Shown: positions 1-8,856 of the stretch, piece by piece
How the letters are laid out: every line of letters begins with the position of its first letter
Position numbering within the stretch: the first letter of the stretch is position 1
Assembly (NCBI GenBank): GCA_050952085.1
Contig: JBMNKH010000001.1
Span: 421,953 to 485,952, forward strand
Source: DTU015 sp012837895
GTDB taxonomy: Bacteria; Bacillota; Sulfobacillia; Fermentithermobacillales; Fermentithermobacillaceae
Direction of reading: 5' to 3'
Length of the DNA stretch: 64,000 bases
The notes under the pieces: generated by a model
Seen by the model: only the letters and a program-made list of their open reading frames with translations
Told to the model about the DNA's origin: nothing
Databases searched by the model: none
Made by a program: the position numbers and the translations under genes

Positions 1-12
1 TTGCCGGACTGA

Positions 13-33
13 TAGCAGCGTTTCTCGCTGCTA
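13..33. other. small hairpin of unknown role
   Basis: An 8-bp perfect inverted repeat (TAGCAGCG / CGCTGCTA) with a 5-nt loop. No U-rich run follows on either strand, so it is not a clear terminator. The rest of positions 1-99 shows no gene. Confidence 0.3.
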
Positions 34-99
34 GGTAAGGGAATATGAGATCATAGCTGCTCTTAATTCTCTTGTTGAGCCCGTTAACTTCTCTAAAAG

Positions 100-154
100 G
101 CAGGACCGCCCCGGCTGGCCAGCCAAACAGGTCCGTGCCAGGGCGGCCCTGTCT
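100..154 (-). terminator. rho-independent terminator after the D-aminoacylase gene
   Basis: A long GC-rich inverted repeat (arms around 100-113 and 141-154) lies directly downstream of the minus-strand gene ending at 181. Read on the minus strand it is followed by TTTTAG. Position and structure fit an intrinsic terminator. Confidence 0.6.
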
Positions 155-180
155 TCCAATCAAACGTACCTTATTTCCGC

Positions 181-1767
181 CTATTTCCGCCTAATCACCC
201 GGCCGGCGATCTCACCGGTACTGTCGCCGTTTTCCACAACCATTACGCCGTTAATCATGACGTATTCGATACCCACAGGGTACTGATTTGGTTCTTCAAA
301 GGTAGCTTTGTCGATTATGGTATCAGGGTCGAACACTGTAATATCTGCCTTCATACCAGGTCTTATCAGCCCCCTGTCAGTAAGACCCAAACGCGTGGCA
401 GTCATACCTGTCATCTTGAAAACGGCGTTTTCAAGGGTCAGAACCTTCTCTTCCCGTACGTACTTGCCAAGTACCCTGGGAAAAGTGCCGTATGCCCTGG
501 GATGGGGTTTCCCTGTAGCCAGGGGTCCGTCTATTGCCCTGCATGATGAGTCAGAACCTATCATAACCACCGGGTGGGCCATGACCATCTTGACATCCTC
601 TTCGCACATGCCAAAATTGGCGTACCCGACTCCGAGCTCTTCGTCAATAAGCAGTTTGAATGCTGCGTCGACCTCGGACAATCCAAGAATCGATGCGATT
701 TCGGGAATTCTCTTGCCTTCAGCGAATTTGTTCTTCTCGCTGGCTACTGACGTAATGAGCATCTTGGACCAACCATCAACAGGCCCTTGGTAGTCCTGGA
801 CTTCCTTCTTGAGCCTGGCGCCGGTTTCAGGATCCTTTAACCTGGCCAGAAGCGCCTGGGACCCTCCTTCATGAGCCCATGAAGGAATTATGGCCTTGAA
901 CCCGGTTGCCGAAGCTATATAGGGGTATTGGTCGCAAGTGACGTCCAACCCTTGGCTGCGGGCTTCATCAATCATGGCTAGCGACTCCTTGACCAGCCCC
1001 CAAGCGGCCTCTCCCGATGCTTTGTGATGGGATATGTGAACCGGAACGTTACCTTCCCGGCCTATCCGGATAGCCTCCTCCACAGACTCAAGCAAGCGCT
1101 TGCCCTCGTTACGCATATGGGTGGCATATATCCCGCCATAGGCGCTCATGGTTTTTGCAAGCTCAATTAGTTCCTCTGTGTCTGCAAAGGAACTTGGCGG
1201 GTATATAAGGCCGGTGGAAAAGCCAAATGCCCCGGAAGACAAAGCTTCCACCAGTAGATGCTTCATCTCTTGGAGTTCGTCCCCTGTGGGACGCCTGGCA
1301 TCGTAACCTACTGCACTACTGCGGAGGGCACTGTGACCTACCAGCGGAACAATGTTAATACCAACCCCGTTTGCCTCAAGGGCTGACAAGTACTCGCCAA
1401 AAGTAGACCACCTGAGCTCCTCTCCTTCTTCCAAGATGGAGGGACTTTCTCCTTTCCCAGTTGCCGGTGCAGGTGAAGCACCACACTGCCCGGTGACCTC
1501 GGTGGTCACACCCTGGCGGATCTTGCTTTCGCCCCGCTTGTCAACAAACCAGCACGAATCTGAGTGGCTGTGGGCGTCTATGAACCCTGGTGAAAGAATC
1601 ATGCCCTTGCAGTCAATTACTCTCTTGGCCCCTGCATCGATCTTGTAGGAAACTTCTCCGATCTCGTCGCCACGGACGGCAACTTCGCCGTAAAACCAAG
1701 GCGCTCCTGTACCGTCTACTATCCTGACATTCCGGAAGATCAGATCGTACACCATATCACCCCTCAT
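181..1767 (-). CDS. N-acyl-D-amino-acid deacylase (amidohydrolase superfamily)
   Basis: A 528-residue amidohydrolase of the D-aminoacylase family, which hydrolyses N-acyl-D-amino acids to the free D-amino acid. The N-terminus has the small beta-sandwich typical of the family, then the metal-binding HxH motif in GFIDAHSHSD (about residue 65), a further metal region ATHMRNEG, the HISHHKASG segment and a late MIGSDSS motif carrying the catalytic aspartate. Length matches the family (about 480-530). No secretion signal is seen, so it is probably cytoplasmic. It is monocistronic, points away from the zinc-ribbon gene and ends at a terminator. The exact acyl or amino-acid preference cannot be read from sequence; D-glutamate or D-aspartate deacylases and dihydropyrimidinase-like enzymes are the alternatives. 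Confidence 0.85.
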   Translation of the reverse strand: MRGDMVYDLIFRNVRIVDGTGAPWFYGEVAVRGDEIGEVSYKIDAGAKRVIDCKGMILSPGFIDAHSHSDSCWFVDKRGESKIRQGVTTEVTGQCGASPAPATGKGESPSILEEGEELRWSTFGEYLSALEANGVGINIVPLVGHSALRSSAVGYDARRPTGDELQEMKHLLVEALSSGAFGFSTGLIYPPSSFADTEELIELAKTMSAYGGIYATHMRNEGKRLLESVEEAIRIGREGNVPVHISHHKASGEAAWGLVKESLAMIDEARSQGLDVTCDQYPYIASATGFKAIIPSWAHEGGSQALLARLKDPETGARLKKEVQDYQGPVDGWSKMLITSVASEKNKFAEGKRIPEIASILGLSEVDAAFKLLIDEELGVGYANFGMCEEDVKMVMAHPVVMIGSDSSCRAIDGPLATGKPHPRAYGTFPRVLGKYVREEKVLTLENAVFKMTGMTATRLGLTDRGLIRPGMKADITVFDPDTIIDKATFEEPNQYPVGIEYVMINGVMVVENGDSTGEIAGRVIRRK

Positions 1768-1986
1768 ATGATTTGAACCCTGACCACTAGCCTAGACACC
1801 TGTAACAACGGGAACAACAGCCTAATCCTATCTACCGGCTACCAGCCATTGAACGAACTTCTGGGAAGCATGATGGTACTTTGATCTGATTCGCTTAACG
1901 GGCTTTCCATTCCTTCAAGAATGGGTACTTAGCCCTCTAAAGTACACGTTGCTAATTGCGATAATGCATAAAGGGAGGTAGTTTCA

Positions 1987-2661
1987 TTGGCAAACTGTGT
2001 AAAGTGCGGAGCATCAAACCTTGGAATGGGTCGCACCGACTTGGTTATCGTAGACGAAACATGGTACTGCAGCAGATGCCTAAAGTCGACACTAGGAACT
2101 GTATCGTGTAGCAAATGCGGTAACCAGCCATTCCGGTCAGGCGAGCACTTCAAGACCATCAACGGAGAAGTGCTTTGTACTGACTGCATGGAAAAACAGG
2201 GGATAATGAAAAAATACGACTACGTTATGTCGTCAGTGATGTCCAGGCCAAGAGCTGCCAGAACCACACAAGCGCCTCGAGGCCTTGCGGCCCTTGGTAC
2301 GATGAAAGATCTCTTAGAACAAAACCTGGAGCCAGGAGAAGAGGTAGAAGTGGCAGTGCTTGGAAATACAGGGGAAGCCCTGGCATGTTCGTCTAAGCAC
2401 CTGTTCATTTTGAAGGCGGGGATGGCTTCAGGTTCCCTTACAGGCAGGAAGTGCATTAAGTACCGGTGGAACCAGATCACAGGGGCGGAGATCAAAGCGG
2501 GAGCGCTATACGGCCTGATCGAAATCCAGGGAAACGGGCTCCCGTCACATGATGCCAGAAACATAAGCCAGGTAAAGCAAGCTGAAAATGCAGTAACATT
2601 CCTTATTGCAAAGCAAGGTGAATTCGAAGACGCCTTGAGCACCATAAAGCAGTACATCTGA
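1987..2661 (+). CDS. zinc-ribbon / LIM-like protein with a C-terminal PH-like domain
   Basis: 224 residues. The first ~75 residues hold four CxxC pairs (CVKCG, CSRC, CSKCG, CTDC), arranged as two treble-clef or LIM-like zinc knuckles. After a short linker, residues ~110-220 form a beta-rich domain (KHLFILKAG, YRWNQITGAEIK) that resembles bacterial PH-like domains. I do not recognise a named family and no enzyme motif is visible. The start is TTG, chosen because AAAGGGAGG sits at the right distance. The AAA-VWA pair begins about 110 bp downstream on the same strand, so an adaptor role for that pair is possible but is inference only. Confidence 0.6.
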   Translation: MANCVKCGASNLGMGRTDLVIVDETWYCSRCLKSTLGTVSCSKCGNQPFRSGEHFKTINGEVLCTDCMEKQGIMKKYDYVMSSVMSRPRAARTTQAPRGLAALGTMKDLLEQNLEPGEEVEVAVLGNTGEALACSSKHLFILKAGMASGSLTGRKCIKYRWNQITGAEIKAGALYGLIEIQGNGLPSHDARNISQVKQAENAVTFLIAKQGEFEDALSTIKQYI

Positions 2662-2729
2662 GGTTATAACCCTTGAATGGAAAATTGCAGCCCGGATGCC
2701 ATTAGTTCCATAACTTGTCCGGAAAGAAA

Positions 2730-2763
2730 CCTCCTGTGTGACGGGCAAAATACCCGCAGGAGG
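2730..2763 (+). promoter_or_regulatory. hairpin that sequesters the Shine-Dalgarno of the AAA ATPase gene
   Basis: The left arm CCTCCTG (2730-2736) pairs with CAGGAGG (2757-2763), which is the ribosome binding site of the gene starting at 2772. An inner CGGG/CCCG stem closes the loop. The pairing would hide the Shine-Dalgarno sequence. It could be a translational control element, or a weak terminator of the zinc-ribbon gene that overlaps the RBS. Confidence 0.45.
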
Positions 2764-2771
2764 GTTCTTAC

Positions 2772-4403
2772 TTGTACACCAGCACACCTATCAGGCATCA
2801 GGGAAATGAGAGCTTGTTTCTTGCCTTAGAAATGTCGCTCATATGCACGGCAGCTGGAATTCCCCTGCACGTCCATGCAGAGGGGCTCAGGGGGACGGGG
2901 AAAACCACTGTTATGCGCTGGGCCAGGCAGATAGCACCTAAAATCACCCGCTTAAGGGGGTGCGTTTACCAGTGCAGGCCGGACCTACCCCATTGCCCAG
3001 ACCATTCAGAATCCACCTCTTTAAGCCATAATGAAACTGAAAGCGTATCCATGCCCTTCATCGAGATTGGCCACGGGGCAAAGCTAGGGACTATCCTGGG
3101 AAGCGTAGACCTTGCCAGGTTAACTGATCCCAGGGGCCCCAAGGCTGCGCTCCTTCCCGGAGCTATACCGATGGCAAACAGGGGGATTGTGTTCATTGAT
3201 GAGATAAACAGGCTTGCAGAAACGGCACCTGAAATAACCGACGTGCTGCTCTCAGTCATGGGAACCAAACCGGGCAAGATCAAGGTCGAAGAAGTGGGGC
3301 TTGAGCCGTGCGAAATACAGGTGAATTCATCAGTGTGGGCTACGTCCAATCCCGATGAAGACCCTGGCCCGCTGGAAGAGATCAGGCGGCAATTGTCTGA
3401 CAGGTTCGATATGGTAGTGCCCGTTCACAGGCCATCAGACCCCCGTGTGGTGCAGGAGCTTCTGTTGAGCAAACACCGGACCGTCCCAGTTCCTGAACGG
3501 GACCACAAGATTTCCGGAAGCATAGGGCAACAAGCCCTGAAGCTTTCCAAAGTGACTGTTCCCAAGGAAATCATAAAGTACATCTCAAATCTGTACGTGG
3601 AATGCAACATTGAAAGCTTAAGGGCCATTGAATCCCTTGAGTTGACAGCCAGATGTCTTGCGGTGATGCGGGAAAAGCAGGAAGTGTCCCTGGATGAAAT
3701 ATCTACGGCAATGCCCATGGTCCTAAGGCACAGGACGGAACCTATGGTGCTTTCGGAAATCCTGAAGGACCTGGAACTACGGAAAGCTGCCGGCGCTGGG
3801 ATCCGTGAAAAGCAGGAACAACAAAAGGGCGCCGGCGGAGTTAACATGCCACACCAGCCCAAATTGCAGCATCCGCCTGACGCGCCCACTGGTTCCAGGT
3901 CGCCTGAAAGCTCTGACGGGTGTGCGCCCAAAGATTGGGCTGGCAGTGAGGAGAAGGGTAAACACAGTTTGGCAGATCGGCCACCCGTACCCAGACTGGC
4001 TTTTGAACCGCCGCGGCCAAACTACCTGTCAGATCGGCCAAAGGATCCTACAAGTTTGAACTTGCAGGGACGCAACGGCCAGAGACAAGTAGGCTGGCTT
4101 CAGAAGCTGCTGTCCCGGTACCACAAGGGCATGAACACTTCCGGTGCCATCAATTCCGGTACCATGCGAAGCGAAGGCCTTTCACAGCAAAATGCAGTAA
4201 GCAACCGTTCTAACGCTTCTACCGGCGGAGAATGGGGTCATATGAAGCAAGAGGCACACGGGGCACCTAAATCAAACCAGCTTGGCCGCAATCATTTCGC
4301 CCCCTCATCTCCTGTGTCGCCTCCTGAAGCTGCACGGGCCATTTCTGAACTCAACTGGGAAGAAATCCTGTTGCCATTTGGGTGGAAGGGCCATAGGGAA
4401 TGA
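2772..4403 (+). CDS. MoxR/ChlI-type AAA+ ATPase (magnesium-chelatase subunit I-like)
   Basis: 543 residues. Walker A is GLRGTGKT (residues 38-45), Walker B is IVFIDE (139-144), and sensor 1 is WATSNPDE, followed by the arginine-finger region RRQLSDRF. A cysteine cluster (C64, C68, C75) sits between Walker A and Walker B. Residues ~365-520 are a low-complexity Pro/Ser/Gly-rich linker, and a short conserved tail ends the protein. Such ATPases work with a VWA partner as metal chelatases or protein-remodelling chaperones. The stop overlaps the VWA gene start in an ATGA, a sign of translational coupling. No tetrapyrrole or cobalamin genes are nearby, so metal chelation is not supported by context. 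The TTG start follows AGGAGGG. Confidence 0.8.
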   Translation: MYTSTPIRHQGNESLFLALEMSLICTAAGIPLHVHAEGLRGTGKTTVMRWARQIAPKITRLRGCVYQCRPDLPHCPDHSESTSLSHNETESVSMPFIEIGHGAKLGTILGSVDLARLTDPRGPKAALLPGAIPMANRGIVFIDEINRLAETAPEITDVLLSVMGTKPGKIKVEEVGLEPCEIQVNSSVWATSNPDEDPGPLEEIRRQLSDRFDMVVPVHRPSDPRVVQELLLSKHRTVPVPERDHKISGSIGQQALKLSKVTVPKEIIKYISNLYVECNIESLRAIESLELTARCLAVMREKQEVSLDEISTAMPMVLRHRTEPMVLSEILKDLELRKAAGAGIREKQEQQKGAGGVNMPHQPKLQHPPDAPTGSRSPESSDGCAPKDWAGSEEKGKHSLADRPPVPRLAFEPPRPNYLSDRPKDPTSLNLQGRNGQRQVGWLQKLLSRYHKGMNTSGAINSGTMRSEGLSQQNAVSNRSNASTGGEWGHMKQEAHGAPKSNQLGRNHFAPSSPVSPPEAARAISELNWEEILLPFGWKGHRE

Positions 4404-6109
4404 TCTTCTTTCCAAAGGGCGCTTGTCCCGGACAAAAAAGCGCAATCAGGCGCCTTCATGAATTGATGAACATACCTGTTCCTGTGCGCGTGGGTGAGAC
4501 CGCAGTAGTGTCAACCAAAGTACACCTACAGGATCCTGCCCTGCCCGATAAGATTACCGCGGTGATGAACTCTGATGCCGGCCAGGTGTTTTATCACAGG
4601 AATGCCCAAAACGAAGTAATCCACATCGATGTGTTTCATTCTGAAGGCAGAATAAAGCCTGAGGATGTAGCCCGTTCAATAGTAGATGCAGTGTCGCGCA
4701 CTAATTTGGAAACAATTGACGGCATCCCCGGCCCCTCGCTCATACCTTTCCTTCCCTACATCGACATTCAGACTGCAGTTGGAGGCGGCAGGGTTGACGG
4801 ACCCCTCCTCTATGGACGTGAAGCAGGCGTGAGGCAGGCACATGTAACCCACGTTCACCTGGCCATTCTCAACGTGCATGTACTGGTATCTTCCATTTTC
4901 GTCATTGTCGGGTCAGTGGAAGCTGCGATACAAAACGCAGGTTTAGAGCTGAGGAAGATAAGCTATGTAGCTGCGGAATCAGGTAGCGCACCAATGGACC
5001 TAGGGGACTACAGGACACTCACCGACTCGCTTCTCAAACAATCAGGCAGGGACCCCCTGACAAACACAACTCCGGCCTTGTCGTGGTACAGGGCTGAAGC
5101 CCTTGCCAGGCAGGCGGCCCAGGTGATCGGCACCACCGGCGACGCACTGGACCTTTTGCAAGCCCTGTCTGCCGGGATGCATCCCGACGAGCTCACAAGG
5201 TTCAGGGGTCCCAAGGGCCGGAAAACCGGTGAAATCCGCCAGGCGCTCATGAAGTCTGACCTGATTCAGTTGGACTGTCACCAATACAAGCTTACCCCCC
5301 AGGGGGAAATGGCCCTGGACCACCTGCGGCGCCATAGTTCAGAAATAGAAGCTTATCTCAGGCGGCTGCTGTGGTCGCTGCCTGCTGCCAACATACCCGC
5401 GCCTGAAAGGAAGGGTACCACCCTCAAGCCAGGCAATGCAAGATCAAGGGGATATGCCCTGCCAAAAGAGCGAGGCGACATAGCAGGCCATCTGGCCGTA
5501 GCTGAAAGCATAATAGCCAAAGGCACAACCCGTGGTCCTTTGAAACCCTCCCACCTCCGGTTCTGGTATACCCGCGGGATAAAGTCCAGGCCTGTGGTGC
5601 TGCTGCTTGATGCGTCAGCATCCATGGCGGGAAAGCGCATGGCGGCGGCAAAAGAGTTTGCCAGGCACCTAATAATCACAAGCAAGGAAAAAGTATGCGT
5701 GGTCGTGTTTCAAGACTCAATGGTGGAAGTGATATGCGATTTCACCAAGAACCCACGCACGCTTGAAGCAGGGCTTGCCCGTATACGGGCTGAAGGGCTT
5801 ACGCCCCTAGCCAAAGGTTTGGAGAAGGTCGGTGAGCTTTGCCGGGGCAAAATCAACAAGCCACTAGTACTGTGTGTTACAGACGGAATCCCGACTGTGC
5901 CTTACAGGACCCTTTCCCCCATTGAAGACGCAATATCCGCCGCGAAAAAGCTGGCAAGACAAGGCATACACATAGGTTGCATAGGACTTGAGCCGAACCA
6001 CAGTTTCCTTAGGCAGATGATGCAGGCAGCTAAGGGATCTTTGTATATAGTTGACGAACTTGAAGCATCCACAATGGCAGCTATAGCCCGCAAAGAACAA
6101 AGCGGATGA
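4400..6109 (+). CDS. VWA-domain partner of the AAA ATPase (magnesium-chelatase subunit D-like)
   Basis: 569 residues. The C-terminal third (from ~residue 395) is a von Willebrand A domain with a MIDAS motif DASAS, a conserved threonine in the GLTPLAKGL loop and the aspartate in CVTDGIP. The middle has a winged-helix-like segment (residues ~270-315, MKSDLIQLDCHQYKLTPQG). The N-terminal ~190 residues resemble an inactive ChlI-like or ligand-binding region and hold no Walker motifs. The gene overlaps the AAA gene by 4 bp, so the two products very probably act together. The target is unknown; a hexameric ATPase plus MIDAS adaptor that recruits a client is the family model. Confidence 0.75.
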   Translation: MIFFPKGACPGQKSAIRRLHELMNIPVPVRVGETAVVSTKVHLQDPALPDKITAVMNSDAGQVFYHRNAQNEVIHIDVFHSEGRIKPEDVARSIVDAVSRTNLETIDGIPGPSLIPFLPYIDIQTAVGGGRVDGPLLYGREAGVRQAHVTHVHLAILNVHVLVSSIFVIVGSVEAAIQNAGLELRKISYVAAESGSAPMDLGDYRTLTDSLLKQSGRDPLTNTTPALSWYRAEALARQAAQVIGTTGDALDLLQALSAGMHPDELTRFRGPKGRKTGEIRQALMKSDLIQLDCHQYKLTPQGEMALDHLRRHSSEIEAYLRRLLWSLPAANIPAPERKGTTLKPGNARSRGYALPKERGDIAGHLAVAESIIAKGTTRGPLKPSHLRFWYTRGIKSRPVVLLLDASASMAGKRMAAAKEFARHLIITSKEKVCVVVFQDSMVEVICDFTKNPRTLEAGLARIRAEGLTPLAKGLEKVGELCRGKINKPLVLCVTDGIPTVPYRTLSPIEDAISAAKKLARQGIHIGCIGLEPNHSFLRQMMQAAKGSLYIVDELEASTMAAIARKEQSG

Positions 6110-6228
6110 CATGTTTCAGAATCTGCTGCTTACTAACTGTTCCCCTGGATCCTGCCATGATCTCGCAGTAACAGTTTGAGGCCTGTATGAATAGATTGAG
6201 AGCACGAAGTTGCTGGGGAGGAGAACTG

Positions 6229-7806
6229 TTGAACGCTTTTCCGGGATATGCTCTTGGCGCCGCAAGTATGCAAGGTCCAGGGCAGGCACGCCACTTATTT
6301 CAAAACCCTAATCTGTCCCAAGAACGAGCTCCTATTATTGAGGCCCTGTTTGCGTACAGGGATATAGTCAGACTGCATATGCCCGGCCACAGGGGAGGAA
6401 AGGGGGCTGATCCGCTCTTTGCGTCGTTACTTGGGCAGGAGGCTCTTCTGAGTGACGTCACAGGTGTACCTGCCATGGATGAACTGCATGAACCCCATGG
6501 ATGCATCCGGGAAGCACAGGAACTTGCAGCAGGTCTTTTCGGCGCAGAGCAGACCTATTTCGTCGTCAACGGAACCTCAGGCGCTATTCACACTATGGTG
6601 CTCTCGGCGCTCAATGACGGAGATTACATCGTAATACCGCGAAACATACACAAGTCGATCCTGTCTGCCATAATCCTTGCAGGTGCCCACCCCTTATTTG
6701 TCCAGCCGGTATACGACGAATATCTAGGGTTTGCCTTGGGAGTTGAGAAGCGCACCCTCATCCGGTTCCTGAACACCAACCCAGATGCCCAGAATGCTAA
6801 AGCTGTGTTGCTTGTCAATCCTACTTACTATGGAACTACCCAGAACCTTACCTCAATATGCCGGGCAATCCACAAACGTGGAAAACTGTTGCTGGTTGAT
6901 GAAGCCCACGGCCCTCATTTCCATTTTCACAGAAGCTTGCCTGAGCCTGCCCTGAGGTCTGGAGCAGACGCCGTCGCCCAGGGTGCCCATAAGATGATTG
7001 GCGCCCTAACCCAGGCATCAATGCTGCACATACAGGGACCTAGGATTGACAGGGCGCGCGCTAAAGCATGGTTCCAGTGCTTGACGTCAACCAGCGCTTC
7101 GTACCTGTTGCTGGCATCCCTGGATGCTGCAAGGCGCCAAATGGCTCTTCACGGGCCGGAACTTATAGGCCGTGCGATTGAACTGGCCGACACATTGAGG
7201 GAAGAAGTAAACCATATCTCAGGTCTATACTGCTTCGGTCATGAAATTACGGGTCAACCCGGGGTAGACGCGCTGGATCCCACTAAGGTAACAATAACCG
7301 TGAAAGAACTTGGGATCACCGGATACCAAGCTGAAATCTTCCTAAGAGACAAAATGGGGATCCAGGTAGAAATGTCTGACCTGAACAACGTCTTGGTAAT
7401 CATGAGTTTCGGGAATACGGCAGAAGATATCCGCGCGCTCCTGCAAGGCCTGCGCGCCCTTAAGCGTGCCGCTGAAATCGGGCAAATCCCTAAGAAGCTA
7501 AAGGCAGTCCAGGAAACCGTACCTAACCTTCCCCCTATCCCAGAAATGGCGCTTACCCCAAGAAAGGCTGTGCAGGGTAAATGCACAAGAGTGCCCCTTA
7601 ACGAAAGCTTGGGCCGGGTCAGCGCTGAAGTGGTCACTTGCTACCCACCGGGCATCCCTATCCTGTACCCGGGCGAAGTGATCTCAAAGGAAACTCTGGA
7701 CTACCTCGACATGATGAAGAAATTGGCGTTTGGGATTTCAGGTCCTGAGGACAAGACACTAACTACACTACGAGTGGTGGAAAACGTGTGGAAAAAGCGA
7801 TCTTGA
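6229..7806 (+). CDS. Orn/Lys/Arg decarboxylase family protein (PLP-dependent)
   Basis: About 525 residues from the TTG at 6229, which has GGGGAGGAG five bases upstream; an ATG at 6187 in the same frame lacks such a site. The fold-type I PLP domain shows RLHMPGHRGGKG near the N-terminus, VDEAHGPHF (PLP aspartate) and GAHKMIGALTQ with the Schiff-base lysine. The C-terminal Orn/Lys/Arg decarboxylase domain follows, with YPPGIPILYPGE near the end. It belongs to the short Bacillus SpeA/YaaO group that decarboxylates arginine or lysine to agmatine or cadaverine. Substrate is not fixed by sequence alone. The next gene overlaps its end by 19 bp. Confidence 0.85.
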   Translation: MNAFPGYALGAASMQGPGQARHLFQNPNLSQERAPIIEALFAYRDIVRLHMPGHRGGKGADPLFASLLGQEALLSDVTGVPAMDELHEPHGCIREAQELAAGLFGAEQTYFVVNGTSGAIHTMVLSALNDGDYIVIPRNIHKSILSAIILAGAHPLFVQPVYDEYLGFALGVEKRTLIRFLNTNPDAQNAKAVLLVNPTYYGTTQNLTSICRAIHKRGKLLLVDEAHGPHFHFHRSLPEPALRSGADAVAQGAHKMIGALTQASMLHIQGPRIDRARAKAWFQCLTSTSASYLLLASLDAARRQMALHGPELIGRAIELADTLREEVNHISGLYCFGHEITGQPGVDALDPTKVTITVKELGITGYQAEIFLRDKMGIQVEMSDLNNVLVIMSFGNTAEDIRALLQGLRALKRAAEIGQIPKKLKAVQETVPNLPPIPEMALTPRKAVQGKCTRVPLNESLGRVSAEVVTCYPPGIPILYPGEVISKETLDYLDMMKKLAFGISGPEDKTLTTLRVVENVWKKRS

Positions 7807-8822
7807 ATGCCTGGCCTTCGGTAGTGGTTGGTGACAGGAACCAGTGGCAGTCCAAACTTACGCTGGAACTCACTGGATTGCCTGAGGAAATAAGGTTTAG
7901 GGCGTTGCCGGATAACGCAGGTACTAACACTGGACTTAAGCCCGCACATGCAGCGGGCTTTGCAGCCGGCCTGAGTGCCCTTTGCAAAGATGCTCATAGG
8001 TATAGGTTCACCCTCCAAGGTGTGGACCTTGTTATGGCAGAGGACGATATTGTGGTAGCTGATGGGCTTATAAAACTGGTGAGGGTACACCCAGGCCGCC
8101 ATACAGGACCCGGGAATATGTCAGAAAGCCTGCCCCAAATACACCTGGATATTTTCACCGAATACCCGTTGCCGGAACAAGGTGACAAGCTAGCTGTAGA
8201 CATACAGCAGACTCCCGGCCTACCTGCTACAGTAACCTTTAGTTTTTCGCGCAAGCCGTTGCGGGACCTCTTAGGAGGTGTCAGAATCGGGATTGATCCG
8301 GGGCACGGGGGCAAGGATAAGGGTATCCAAGGCCCTGTTGATCTTACAGAGAAATATGTAGCGCTTGAGATATCCAGGGAACTATGTAACTTACTTGAGC
8401 TGTCAGGAGCCCATCTGGTAGTTACACGCACCGGCGATCTGGATGTGACGGAAAAAGAGCGATTGCACATACTCAGGGCAGGAAATCCGGCGCTGTGCGT
8501 TGAGATCCATGTCTCAGGCAGCGACAACCCCCTTGCACAGGTTTACAAGCTTGCAGCAACCCAGGACTGCAGCGATTCACAACTACTTGGAAGGGAGATA
8601 GCCCTGGCGTTACATGAACGTATGGGTATCAGGCCTGAATCAGCCGTTTTGCCGCCCCGGCCTGGCCTGGAGGTGCCGTATGTCAGGGTAGAGCCCCTAT
8701 GCCTGACCTATTTTGCCGACGAAGCCAACTTCAGGGCACCCCTGTTTAGGAAAAGGCTTGCTCAATCAATATACAACGGTATCTCGCGATACCTCCATAA
8801 GACCAAGGTCCGGCAATCGTGA
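7788..8822 (+). CDS. N-acetylmuramoyl-L-alanine amidase family protein (Amidase_3)
   Basis: 344 residues. The C-terminal domain (from ~residue 160) has the zinc-amidase motifs: IGIDPGHGGKDKG with the first zinc histidine, LTEKYVALEI with the glutamate, LVVTRTGD, and VEIHVSG where SIHxN is usual. The asparagine of SIHxN is replaced (VSGSDN), and a canonical late zinc glutamate is not obvious, so activity is uncertain. The N-terminal ~150 residues match no family I know, and no signal peptide is visible, which is odd for a cell-wall enzyme. GTG start inside the end of the decarboxylase gene suggests coupling. Sporulation amidases such as CwlD are the nearest known group. Confidence 0.65.
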   Translation: MEKAILNAWPSVVVGDRNQWQSKLTLELTGLPEEIRFRALPDNAGTNTGLKPAHAAGFAAGLSALCKDAHRYRFTLQGVDLVMAEDDIVVADGLIKLVRVHPGRHTGPGNMSESLPQIHLDIFTEYPLPEQGDKLAVDIQQTPGLPATVTFSFSRKPLRDLLGGVRIGIDPGHGGKDKGIQGPVDLTEKYVALEISRELCNLLELSGAHLVVTRTGDLDVTEKERLHILRAGNPALCVEIHVSGSDNPLAQVYKLAATQDCSDSQLLGREIALALHERMGIRPESAVLPPRPGLEVPYVRVEPLCLTYFADEANFRAPLFRKRLAQSIYNGISRYLHKTKVRQS

Positions 8823-8856
8823 GAGAACCGTGGGAGAACCCTTGAGGTGAGCTCAA

